NCBI RefSeq assembly: GCF_001698125.1
Contig: NZ_CP013854.1
Span: 4,154,001 to 4,218,000, forward strand
Source of the DNA: Pseudonocardia sp. HH130630-07
Lineage (GTDB): Bacteria; Actinomycetota; Actinomycetes; Mycobacteriales; Pseudonocardiaceae
Direction: 5' to 3'
DNA: 64,000 bases
The notes under the pieces are model-generated. The model worked only from the letters and a program-made list of their open reading frames with translations, did not search any database and had not been told where the DNA came from. The position numbers were made by a program, and so were the translations under genes. Below are positions 27,770 to 36,194 of the stretch, one piece after another. How positions within the stretch are numbered: the first letter of the stretch is position 1; the number at the start of each line of letters is the position of its first letter.

Positions 27770-29224
27770 CTAGAGACGGTCGATCAGTCCGGCTTCCTCC
27801 AGCGGGTGCGGCCGGTAGCGACCCGGCTTCTCGCCGCACAGCCGCGGGGTCGGGAGCAGCTTGCCGGGATTGCAGATCCGGTCCGGGTCGAAACCGGCCC
27901 GGACCCGGTCCATCACGGCGAGATCGTCGGTGCCGAACATCGTCGGCATCGAGCAGGCCTTGTCGGTGCCGATGCCGTGCTCGCCGGACAGCGATCCGCC
28001 CATCTCCACGCACAGCTCGGCGATCCCGGCGGACAGCTCCTCGGCGCGTTCGGTCTCGCCGTCGGCGGCGGAGAACAGCACCAGCGGGTGCAGGTTGCCG
28101 TCCCCGGCGTGGAAGACGTTCGCGACCCGCAGCCCGGCCTCGTCGCCCATCGCGGAGATCCGGTCGAGCACCTCGGCCAGCCGGGTCCGCGGGACGACGC
28201 CGTCCTGCACGATGTAGTCCGGTGAGATCCGGCCGACCGCGGCGAACGCGGCCTTGCGGCCGCGCCAGATGTTCGCCCGCTCCTCCGGTGACCCGGCGAC
28301 GTGCAGCCGGGTGCAGCCGTGCCGGTCGCAGATCTCCTTGACCAGCGCGAACTGCTCGTCGCACTCCTCGACGGTCCCGTCGAGCTCGACGACCAGCGCG
28401 GCCGGGGTGTCGAGGGAGTACCCGGCGCCGGTGGCGCCCTCGGCGGCCTCGATCGCCAGCGCGTCCATCATCTCGACCGCCGCCGGGACGATCCCGGCCG
28501 CGACGATGTCGGAGACGACCCGCCCGCCGTCGGCCACGGATCCGAAGTCGGCCAGCAGCGTCCGCATGACCTCCGGGGTGCGCAGCAGCCGGACGGTCAC
28601 CTTCGTGACGATGCCGAGGGTCCCCTCCGAGCCCAGGAACACCCCGCGCAGGTCGGGACCGGACTGCTCGGCGGAGTCCGAGCCGAGGGTGACCAGCGAG
28701 CCGTCGGGCAGCACGACCTCGATCGAGAGCACGTGGTTGGTGGTGAAGCCGTACTTGAGGCAGTGCGCGCCGCCGGAGTTCTCGGCCACGTTCCCGCCGA
28801 TCGTGCAGACCTGCTGGCTGGACGGGTCGGGCGCGTAGTACAGGCCGTAGGGCGCCGCGGCGGCGGTGATGCCCAGGTTGGTGACCCCGGGCTCCAGGAC
28901 CGCCCGGCGGTTCTCCGGGTCCACCTCCAGTACCCGGTCCAGGCGGTTCAGCCCGATGACGACGCCGTCGGCGACCGGCAGCGCGCCGCCGGACAGCCCG
29001 GTCCCGGCCCCCCGGGCGACGAACGGGATCCGGTGCGCGGCGCAGATCCGCACGCACCCGGCCACGTCCTCGGCGGTGCGCGGGAGCAGCACCAGCTCCG
29101 GGACGACCCGGCTGCCGGTCAGCCCGTCGCACTCGTACGCGCGGGTGCGGACCGGGTCGTCGATCACGTCGCCCGCGCCGAGGAGGGCGACGAACTCGTC
29201 GCGGACCGGGACGTCCAGGGGCAT
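27770..29224 (-). CDS. glcD: Glycolate oxidase FAD-linked catalytic subunit (GlcD)
   Basis: A 484-residue FAD-linked oxidase that oxidises glycolate to glyoxylate. The PCMH FAD-binding domain includes PFVARGAGTGLSGGALPV and TNLGITAAAAPYGLYYAPDPSSQQVCTIGGNVAENSGG. The C-terminal cap has VFHAGDGNLHP and GEHGIGTDKA, with the histidines typical of this flavin family. It is the first gene of the operon and divergent from malate synthase, so its product feeds straight into GlcB. The ATG start gives the standard family length. Confidence 0.93.
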   Translation of the reverse strand: MPLDVPVRDEFVALLGAGDVIDDPVRTRAYECDGLTGSRVVPELVLLPRTAEDVAGCVRICAAHRIPFVARGAGTGLSGGALPVADGVVIGLNRLDRVLEVDPENRRAVLEPGVTNLGITAAAAPYGLYYAPDPSSQQVCTIGGNVAENSGGAHCLKYGFTTNHVLSIEVVLPDGSLVTLGSDSAEQSGPDLRGVFLGSEGTLGIVTKVTVRLLRTPEVMRTLLADFGSVADGGRVVSDIVAAGIVPAAVEMMDALAIEAAEGATGAGYSLDTPAALVVELDGTVEECDEQFALVKEICDRHGCTRLHVAGSPEERANIWRGRKAAFAAVGRISPDYIVQDGVVPRTRLAEVLDRISAMGDEAGLRVANVFHAGDGNLHPLVLFSAADGETERAEELSAGIAELCVEMGGSLSGEHGIGTDKACSMPTMFGTDDLAVMDRVRAGFDPDRICNPGKLLPTPRLCGEKPGRYRPHPLEEAGLIDRL

Positions 29225-29325
29225 CGTTGCACTCCCTCGTTGCGGCGTCGGGCGTGGCGGGGCTCACGCGAGGGTACGTCCGTGGTGGGCGGCCACGCCT
29301 GCGCTGAGGCCGGTCGCTATCGTCC

Positions 29326-29377
29326 TTGTGCTTCCATGATGCGGAAAAGATAGTCCACTGGTAGAAAAGTCGCCAGT
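29326..29377 (+). promoter_or_regulatory. Candidate glcB promoter with overlapping operator
   Basis: TTGTGC (29326-29331), a 17-nt spacer and GATAGT (29349-29354) resemble a sigma-70-type promoter reading toward glcB. Just downstream lies an inverted repeat, ACTGG (29357-29361) and CCAGT (29373-29377), with 11 nt between the arms. That position over the transcript start suits a repressor. The stretch is also much richer in A than its surroundings. Confidence 0.4.
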
Positions 29378-29407
29378 AGTGCAGAGAACGCAGAGAGGGT
29401 GGTCCCC

Positions 29408-31546
29408 ATGGCCGAGCGCTCCGGGCTGCAGGTCGACGAGCACCTGGGCTCGTTCGTCGAGGACGAGCTCCTGGCCGACGTGAAGCTCACCGCGGCCGAC
29501 TTCTGGGCGACGCTGGCGAACCTGCAGGAGCGGTTCGCGCCCCGGATCGCCGGGGCACTGGCCCGCCGGGACGAGATCCAGGCCGCGATCGACGCCTGGC
29601 ACGCCGAGCACGGCGCCGGCACGGTCGAGGAGTACGAGCGGTTCCTGACCGACCTCGGCTACCTGGAGCCGGAGGCGTCCCCGGCGATCTCCGTCGACCG
29701 GGTCGACCCGGAGATCGCCGAGATCGCGGGTGCGCAGCTCGTTGTGCCCTCCACGGTGCCGCGGTACGCGCTGAACGCGGCGAACGCCCGCTGGGGCTCG
29801 CTGTTCGACGCCCTCTACGGCACCGACGCGCTGCCCCAGGACTCCGAGCTCGCCCCCGGTTACGACGAGCGGCGCGGCGCCCAGGTCATCACCGCCGCCG
29901 ACGAGCTGCTCGACGAGCTGTTCCCGCTGGCACAGGGCAGCCACGCCGACGCCGGTGGCTACCGGGCCGGTACCGACGGCCTGGTGACCGACGGCGGCAC
30001 CGGCCTCGCCGATCCCGCGCAGTTCGCCGGGTTCCGCCCGCTCGACGCCGACGGCCGCGGCGCCCTCCTGCTGACCCGCAACGGGCTGCACCTGGAGCTG
30101 ACGATCGACCCGACCACCCAGGTCGGGCGCCAGCACCACGCGGGGGTCGCCGACGTCGTGCTGGAGTCGGCGGTGTCCACCATCGTCGACCTGGAGGACT
30201 CGGTCGCCACGGTCGACGGCGAGGACAAGTCCACCGCCTACCGCACCTGGCTCGGCCTGCTTACCGGCGACCTGACCAGCGAGTTCAGCAAGGGCGGTAA
30301 GACGGTCGTCCGGCGGGTGAATCCGGACCGCGAGTACACCGCGCCGGACGGGTCCGCGCTGACGCTGCCGGGCCGCTCGCTGATGCTGATCCGCAACTGC
30401 GGTCACCACATGACGACGAACGCGGTGCGCACCGCGGACGGTGCGGAGATCGCCGAGGGCGTGCTCGACGCGCTCGTCTCCGCCGTCGCCGGGCTCTACG
30501 ACCTGCAGCACAAGGGCCCGCACACCAACTCCCGGGTGGGCAGCGTCTACATCGTCAAGCCCAAGCAGCACGGCCCGGCCGAGGTCGCGCTCACCGTCGA
30601 GCTGTTCGGCGCGATCGAGGAGGCGCTCGGCATGGCGCCGAACACGCTCAAGATCGGGATCATGGACGAGGAGAAGCGGACCACCGTCAACCTCTCGGCC
30701 TGCATCGCCGAGGCGGCGAACCGGGTGATCTTCGTGAACACCGGTTTCCTCGACCGGACCGGCGACGAGATCCACACCTGCTTCCGGGCCGGGCCGGTGC
30801 TGCCCAAGGGCGACATGAAGTCCACGACCTGGCTGAAGACCTACGAGGACCGCAACGTCGACGTCGCGCTCGCCGCCGGGTTCAGCCACGCCGCCCAGGT
30901 GGGCAAGGGCATGTGGGCCAAGCCGGCCGCGATGGCGGAGATGATCGAGCAGAAGATCGGTCACCCGAAGGCCGGCGCCAACTGCGCCTGGGTGCCCTCG
31001 CCGACCGCGGCGACCCTGCACGCGCTGCACTACCTGCGGGTCGACGTGCACGACGTGCAGTCCCGGCTCGCGTCGCGCGGCACCGCCGACCGGCGCCGGC
31101 TCCTGGAGCTGCCGCTCGCCGCCCCGTCGGCCCTCGCGGCGGACGCCGTCACCCACGAGCTGGAGACGAACGCGCAGTCGATCCTCGGCTACGTCGTGCG
31201 CTGGGTCGGCATGGGCATCGGCTGCTCGACCGTCCCCGACCTCGACGGGGTCGGGCTGATGGAGGACCGCGCGACGCTGCGGATCTCCGCCCAGCTCGTC
31301 GCCAACTGGCTGGCGCACGGGATCGTCGACGAGCAGGTCGTGCGGGACACCTTCGCCCGGATGGCCGCGGTCGTGGACGAGCAGAACGCCGGTGAGTCCG
31401 GCTACCCGGCGATGGCTCCCGACCTCGACGGCAGCGAGTCGTTCCAGGCGGCGCTGGAGCTGGTGTTCACCGGCGCCGAGGAGCCGAACGGCTACACCGA
31501 GCGCACGCTGACCCGCTGGCGGCAGCGGGCGAAGGCGAACGCCTGA
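29408..31546 (+). CDS. glcB: Malate synthase G
   Basis: A 712-residue monomeric malate synthase that condenses glyoxylate with acetyl-CoA to malate. Visible motifs are VVRRVNPDREYTAPDG, MLIRNCGHHMTTNAVRT with the catalytic arginine, KIGIMDEEKRTTVNL with the Mg-ligand glutamate, VNTGFLDRTGDEIHT with the Mg-ligand aspartate, and VPSPTAATLHALHY near the catalytic aspartate region. Length is typical of isoform G. The ATG at 29408 follows GAGAGGGTGG; an in-frame GTG 9 bp upstream is inside that site. It diverges from glcDEF, so glycolate is taken to malate by one divergon. Confidence 0.95.
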   Translation: MAERSGLQVDEHLGSFVEDELLADVKLTAADFWATLANLQERFAPRIAGALARRDEIQAAIDAWHAEHGAGTVEEYERFLTDLGYLEPEASPAISVDRVDPEIAEIAGAQLVVPSTVPRYALNAANARWGSLFDALYGTDALPQDSELAPGYDERRGAQVITAADELLDELFPLAQGSHADAGGYRAGTDGLVTDGGTGLADPAQFAGFRPLDADGRGALLLTRNGLHLELTIDPTTQVGRQHHAGVADVVLESAVSTIVDLEDSVATVDGEDKSTAYRTWLGLLTGDLTSEFSKGGKTVVRRVNPDREYTAPDGSALTLPGRSLMLIRNCGHHMTTNAVRTADGAEIAEGVLDALVSAVAGLYDLQHKGPHTNSRVGSVYIVKPKQHGPAEVALTVELFGAIEEALGMAPNTLKIGIMDEEKRTTVNLSACIAEAANRVIFVNTGFLDRTGDEIHTCFRAGPVLPKGDMKSTTWLKTYEDRNVDVALAAGFSHAAQVGKGMWAKPAAMAEMIEQKIGHPKAGANCAWVPSPTAATLHALHYLRVDVHDVQSRLASRGTADRRRLLELPLAAPSALAADAVTHELETNAQSILGYVVRWVGMGIGCSTVPDLDGVGLMEDRATLRISAQLVANWLAHGIVDEQVVRDTFARMAAVVDEQNAGESGYPAMAPDLDGSESFQAALELVFTGAEEPNGYTERTLTRWRQRAKANA

Positions 31547-31556
31547 GCGCGGTCCC

Positions 31557-31593
31557 GGTTCCACGGTCATCCGCTCGGAGTGACCGTGGAACC
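31557..31593 (+). terminator. Hairpin after glcB
   Basis: A perfect 13-bp stem, GGTTCCACGGTCA / TGACCGTGGAACC, with an 11-nt loop, begins 11 nt after the glcB stop. No T-run follows, which is usual for terminators in GC-rich actinobacteria. Confidence 0.65.
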
Positions 31594-32028
31594 TGAGACT
31601 CTCTCGTGGGGGACGGACGGTGGTCGGACAGTGGATCGGTCGTGGACCTCGCCCGCGATCCCGGGGCAGAGCGCAGATCGGCCGGGGCGACCCGTTTCCG
31701 GCGGCGTTGGCCACGGGAACCTACGACCTCCGAACTCTCGGGGCGCTCGCGACCGCGGCCGTCGCACCAGGATGCGCCAGCTCTCTCAGGACGGTAGCGA
31801 CGCCCCGGTCTGCGACGGCACCGGTGGCGGCGAGGCGGGCACGCCGGTCGGCAGCACTGTGAGCGGCTGTCGCTGCGACGTGAACGACGGCGGCGGCCTC
31901 GGCTGAGAACGCCCCGGAACAGACCGCCGGACGGTGTCGACCCCTCCCGGCGCAGTAGGGCGTCAGCGAAGGGGGCCAGCCCCGCCGTCGCGGTGGATAC
32001 GCCGGCTGGCACCGGCTCGCACGTCCCG
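31594..32028. other. Gene-free stretch with possible decayed coding sequence
   Basis: About 430 bp without a supportable gene. On the minus strand, roughly 31725-31980, a translation with one frame change gives protein-like sequence (SAEAAAVVHVAATAAHSAAD, then LAATGAVADRGVATVLRELA). It has no start, no ribosome site and a frame break, so it is at most a remnant. No RNA gene or repeat was recognised here. Confidence 0.35.
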
Positions 32029-32143
32029 GATCTCCAAGGCAGCGAGCCCTTCCGGGGAGCGCTGAAGCTGGTGTTCAGCGAGCGGCGGACCCGAGCGACT
32101 GCACTGAACGGACGCTGACCCGCTGGCGGCAGCGGGCATCGGG
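32029..32143 (+). pseudogene. Decayed duplicate of the glcB 3' end
   Basis: This stretch aligns with the last part of glcB (31429-31535). GGCAGCGAG, then CTGGTGTTCA, and finally a run identical over 26 bp (32112-32137, equal to 31505-31530) are shared in the same order. Scattered substitutions and a 3-bp gap separate them. The frame is no longer usable. It marks a tandem duplication or an old integration event at the glcB 3' end, just before the accessory genes. Confidence 0.75.
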
Positions 32144-32221
32144 TGAACCTCTTGCTGGAGTGGGTCGGACAGAAATCCGATTCGGCCCCGGGACGCGGCG
32201 ACGCGGTGTCAGGATCTCCGG

Positions 32222-33814
32222 GTGACCGATCGCATACAGACCGGGGCGGCGACACGAGACTCGGCAGCAGGGCTCTACGAGCTGTTGTTCGACCGGGTGA
32301 CCGGCGACCGCACGCTCACGGACCGAGCGCGGAATCTGGTGCTTGCGGCGTTCGAGAGCGACGAGTGTCTCGCGGCGACGCTGGCGGGCGCGGAGCCGTC
32401 CCTCGCACCGGATCACCGCCCGGCGGACGCTCCGCTACCCGAGACGTATCTCCGGCGGATCACCGTCAGCGGGTTCCGTGGCATAGGTGGCCCTGCTGTT
32501 CTCGACCTGACGCCCGGGCCGGGCCTGACCGTGGTGACCGGTCGTAACGGCTCGGGAAAGTCCAGCTTCGCCGAGGCCGTGGAGCTGGCTTTCACCGGCC
32601 GGAACCTGCGATGGGACGACCGGGGCGGCGAGGCGACCACTGTGGTCAAGGACCGCCGGAGCGGTTGGCGCAACCACCACGGCCCGGGACCCAGATCGAT
32701 CGAGGTCGACCTGGTGATCGCCGGTCGTCCTAGAGGATCGACGATCCGCGTCGACTGGGACAGGGGCGGTCGGTTCGAGAGTATGCAGCGGACGATGCAA
32801 CACCACCCAGGGCGCCGGGAGCAGTTCGACGCGTTCGCCTGGTCCGCCGGCCTTGAGAGCTACCGCCCGTTTCTCTCCTACGACGAACTGGGCAACGTAC
32901 TGGACCGCAAGCCCACCGAGCAGTACCGGCAGATGCATCGTCTGCTCGGGCTCGGTTCGATCGACGACGCTCGGGATCTGCTCGGTCGCGCCAGACTGGA
33001 GCGGGAGCAGAAGGAGAAAGCAGCGCCGGACGCGGTCGAGGCGGTGAAGAAGGCACTCACCGCCGCGGCGGTAGCCGATGACGAGCGTGCCCGCAGAGCG
33101 CACGATGCGCTGACGGTCGTCCAGGGCTTACCGGACATGGAGGCCTTGGCAGCAGTGCTGGACGACCGGGTGACAAGCGGTGACCCGGCGATCATCGCCT
33201 GGCGGGGCGTACGCAATCTGGAACTCCCGAGCGCGGAACGGATCGACGATGCTCTGGCCGATCTCCCCCGGTCCGCGGCGGAGATGGACTCGCAGCGACA
33301 CAGCCAGGCAGCTGCCAGTTCGTCGGTAGCGGGCCTGCTTGAACGGGCGCTCACGCATCACCGGCAGCACGGCGACGGGCTGTGCCCTGTGTGCCGCACC
33401 GGCGTGCTGGATGCCGGATGGCGCCTCGAAGCGGAATCCGGACTCGCGCAGGTGCGTCGGTCTGCCGCTGCGTTCGACCGAACGGCCCGGCTACTGGGTG
33501 AGTCGATGAGACATGTGCGCGCGCTGACCACACCGGTCCCGACGGCCCTGCATTCCGCTGTCGGGCACATCGAGACGGCCGATCTCCTTCGTCTGTGGAC
33601 GGACTGGTCTGCGGCGTCGCGGCTCGACGACCCGGCCGCGCTCGCCGAAGCGGTTCGCCGCCTGTACGGCCCGCTCGCCACCGAACTCGCGGCTGCCCAG
33701 ACCCGGGCCGAGGCCGAGCTGGAACGCGTGGACGATCGGTGGGCACCGTTGGCACGTCGGCTCGCTGAGCTCCGGCTGCAGCTAGTGCCTCGTCAGGCAA
33801 TGTTGGGTAGGTAA
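32222..33814 (+). pseudogene. N-terminal fragment of the zinc-hook ATPase
   Basis: The longest surviving piece. It carries a helical N-terminal segment, Walker A (GRNGSGKSS), FLSYDELGNVL, a coiled stretch and the CPVC hook. It runs 9 codons into IS630 (reading VPRQAMLGR) before a stop. The GTG at 32222 is the first start in frame with the fold. No strong ribosome site is seen. Confidence 0.8.
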
Positions 33815-34994
33815 TCCGGCCTGCGGATCTTGGACTCGGGCGCGAAGTGTTTCTTGGGTCGGGCGTGGCGGTTGGCCCAGCGGATGTAGCCGGCGATCGC
33901 GGCTTCCTGGGCGGTGTGGGAGGGGTAGTCGCTGCCGTCGAGGGTGAAGTAGCGCAGCGCGGTGAACTCCGACTCGATCCAGTTCAGCCAGGACGCGTTC
34001 GTGGGGGTGAGCACCAGCTCGACGTCGTGGTCGTGGCACCAGTGCGCGACATCGGTGCGCAGGTGCGGGGAGAAGTTGTCGCAGACCACGTGCAGACCGC
34101 CGGTGGGGAAACGGCGGCGCAGCTGGCGGAGGAAGTCGAGGAACTCGCGGCCGCGTTTGCGGTCACGGAGCCGGTAGAACAGCTGCCCGGAGGCCAGGTC
34201 CAGACCGGCGAACATGTGCCGGACCCCGCTGTGACGGCTATAGGTGGCCCGTAGCCGGGCCGGGCGCCGGATCGGGAACCAGCCCCGACCGGGGCGGGGC
34301 AGCAGGTTCAGCGGCCCGAACTCATCGACACAGATCACCCGCGCACCCGGTTCGAGGCGACCGTCGGCGGCGCGGTCGTAGAGGTCGAGGATCCGGTTCA
34401 TCTTCTCCACGAACCGCGGGTCCCGGCTGGCCTTCCAGGTCTTCGTGGCCTGCCAGCGGACCCCGGCGTCACGCAGGACCTGGCGGACGGTCTCGACGCT
34501 GATCACGACCCGGTGTGCGGCGGCGAGGTGTTCGACCAGCTTGGCCAGGCTCCAGGTGGTGAACGGCAACCCGACCTGCTGGGGCGGGGTGCGAGCGACC
34601 CGGCAGATCAGCTCACGGACGTGGGGACCGAACCTACGGGGTCGGCCCGCCCCCCCGCTCCATTTTGGGTCCAAAGCGGCGAAGCCCTGCTGGTTGAACG
34701 CGTGGATCACCTCCCGCGCGTACTGCGGCTTCGCCGCGAACATCATCGCGGCCTCGGTCGCGGTCCGGCCCTGCACCGAGGCCAGCACGATCCCCGCCCG
34801 CCGCAACCGGACCCGGTCCCGCGCCGTGCGCGTGATCCTGACCAATCGCTGGGCCTCGTCCGGGGTCAGTCCCCGGACGAACACCTCCGGCTGTCGCGCC
34901 ACGGCCATCACCTCCGGCGCACAGCCTCCTGCGCCAGACCGGGACGGATCAAGCCGACACGATTACGTCCCCAACGTTCCCGGACGCGGCACTA
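33783..34994. mobile_element. IS630-family element, intact copy
   Basis: A 1.2-kb element flanked by CTAG on both sides (33782-33785 and 34992-34995), consistent with the TA target duplication of IS630. Its ends are imperfect inverted repeats of about 25 bp: GTGCCTCGTCAGGCAATG at the left, and the complement of CGTTCCCGGACGCGGCAC at the right. It lies in the ATPase gene, with its right CTAG shared with the next IS. A second, truncated copy is at 60858-61797. Confidence 0.9.
33793..34911 (-). CDS. IS630-family transposase
   Basis: A 372-residue DDE transposase. The N-terminal helix-turn-helix part (GLTPDEAQRLVRITR, then RAGIVLASVQGRTATEAA) is followed by a DDE domain with VICVDEFGPLNLLPRPG (first D), HVVCDNFSPHL (second D) and PTNASWLNWIESEFTAL (E), the usual IS630 spacing. 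It is complete, so this copy may be active. The truncated copy near 61 kb is almost identical and differs by a 2-residue deletion (GGAGRP to GGRP). Confidence 0.93.
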   Translation of the reverse strand: MMAVARQPEVFVRGLTPDEAQRLVRITRTARDRVRLRRAGIVLASVQGRTATEAAMMFAAKPQYAREVIHAFNQQGFAALDPKWSGGAGRPRRFGPHVRELICRVARTPPQQVGLPFTTWSLAKLVEHLAAAHRVVISVETVRQVLRDAGVRWQATKTWKASRDPRFVEKMNRILDLYDRAADGRLEPGARVICVDEFGPLNLLPRPGRGWFPIRRPARLRATYSRHSGVRHMFAGLDLASGQLFYRLRDRKRGREFLDFLRQLRRRFPTGGLHVVCDNFSPHLRTDVAHWCHDHDVELVLTPTNASWLNWIESEFTALRYFTLDGSDYPSHTAQEAAIAGYIRWANRHARPKKHFAPESKIRRPDYLPNIA

Positions 34995-35938
34995 GGGCGT
35001 GTCTCCCAGATAGGCGGACCGGGGTGCGCGATGCTTGATCGGTGCCGCGTACCGCTGTCCTGACTGATGCCCAGTGGGCCCGTCTGGCGCCGCTGTTGCC
35101 CTCCTCCGAGGGTCGTCGCGGGTGCCCGTTCCGCGATGACCGCCGGGTGCTCGAGGGGATCATCTACCGGTATCGGTGCGGGCTTCCCTGGCGCGACGTC
35201 CCAGCCGAGTTCGGGCCGTGGCAGACGTTGTGGAAGCGGCACCGCCGCTACAGCGGCGACGGCACCTGGGACCACATCCTGGCTGCTCTTCTGGTCGAGG
35301 CCGACGCCGCCGAGGTGCTCGGGTGGGCGGTCAGCGTGGACTCCACGATCATCCGTGCCCACCAGCACGCCGCGACCCTCAAGCGCGACACAGGGGGCCG
35401 GATCGAACTACACGAATCTGCTCGCCGAACCAGCAGATCACGCGCTGGGACGGTCCCGCGGAGGGCTGTCGACGAAGATCCACCAGCTCGTTGACGGGCA
35501 CGGCCGCCCGCTGGTGGTCCTCCTCGGCCCCGGCCAGGGCGGCGACTCGCCAATGTTTCCGCACCTGATGGCGCACCTGAGCATCGCCCGACCGGGCCCG
35601 GGACGACCCCGGACCCGGCCCGAACGCGTGCGCGCGGACAAGGCCTACTCCTCACGCGCGATCCGCCGGCACCTGCGCGAGCGCCGGATCATCGCTGTCA
35701 TTCCGGAGCCCTCTGACCAGCAGGGACACCGCAAACGACGCGGCTCACGCGGCGGCCGACCGCCCGCATTCGATCCGGTCGACTACCGAAACCGCAACGT
35801 CGTCGAGCGCGGGTTCTGCCACGTCAAGCAGTGGCGCGGGCTGGCCACCCGTTACGACAAGCTCGCCCTGACCTTCCGCGGCGGCGCCGTCCTGAAGGCG
35901 ATCGTCACCTGGCTCCGCGCATTGGGAGACACACCCTA
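34993..35938. mobile_element. IS5-family (IS427-type) element, copy 1
   Basis: A 948-bp unit counted with its CTAG flanks (34992-34995 and 35936-35939). The terminal repeats GGGCGTGTCTCCCA and TGGGAGACACACCC are inverted with one mismatch. The TA/CTAG target is typical of the IS427 group. It abuts IS630 through one shared CTAG. An equal-length, near-identical copy lies at 59914-60859 in the opposite orientation. Confidence 0.9.
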
Positions 35939-35939
35939 G
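35042..35939 (+). CDS. IS427-type transposase, two overlapping frames (copy 1)
   Basis: Frame A (35042-35494) encodes the DUF4096-like N-terminal half (VLTDAQWARLAPLLPSSEGR) and the first catalytic aspartate (SVDSTIIRAHQHAA). Frame B, which is +1 to A and open to 35939, gives ADHALGRSRGGLSTKIH, the second aspartate in RADKAYSSRAI and the glutamate in VVERGFCHVKQWRGLATRYD. A run of five G at 35393-35397 is a likely slip site that would join them. The same arrangement is kept in copy 2, so it is probably programmed frameshifting, which is common in this group, not decay. The stop TAG is part of the flanking CTAG. Confidence 0.85.
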
Positions 35940-36194
35940 CGGAGGTGCATGGGGAGCGCGGTGTTCTCACGGATCTGCGGCGGGCCGAGAGGTGGCTGAA
36001 GGAACAATCCGGTGAACTGCGCGACGAGCGGTTCGCGCCGATCGCGGAGCGTTCCCTCGCCGTGTGGGAGTCGCTGCGGCAGCAGAGCGACGTAGCGCTG
36101 CGCGGCATTCGGCTGAGCGGGTCCGTCAAATCCGGTCGGGTGGAGCTGGCCGTCGACGTCAACGGGACCGAGGCCAGGGCTCTCGGTGTTCTGA
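35940..36194 (+). pseudogene. Middle fragment of the zinc-hook ATPase
   Basis: These 255 bp continue the ATPase frame after removal of IS630 and IS427. The junction reads RLQLAEVHGERG. The piece encodes the second coiled arm (LTDLRRAERWLKEQSGELRD) and the lead-in to the signature helix (VDVNGTEARALGVL). It is cut at 36194 by IS1380. Confidence 0.8.
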
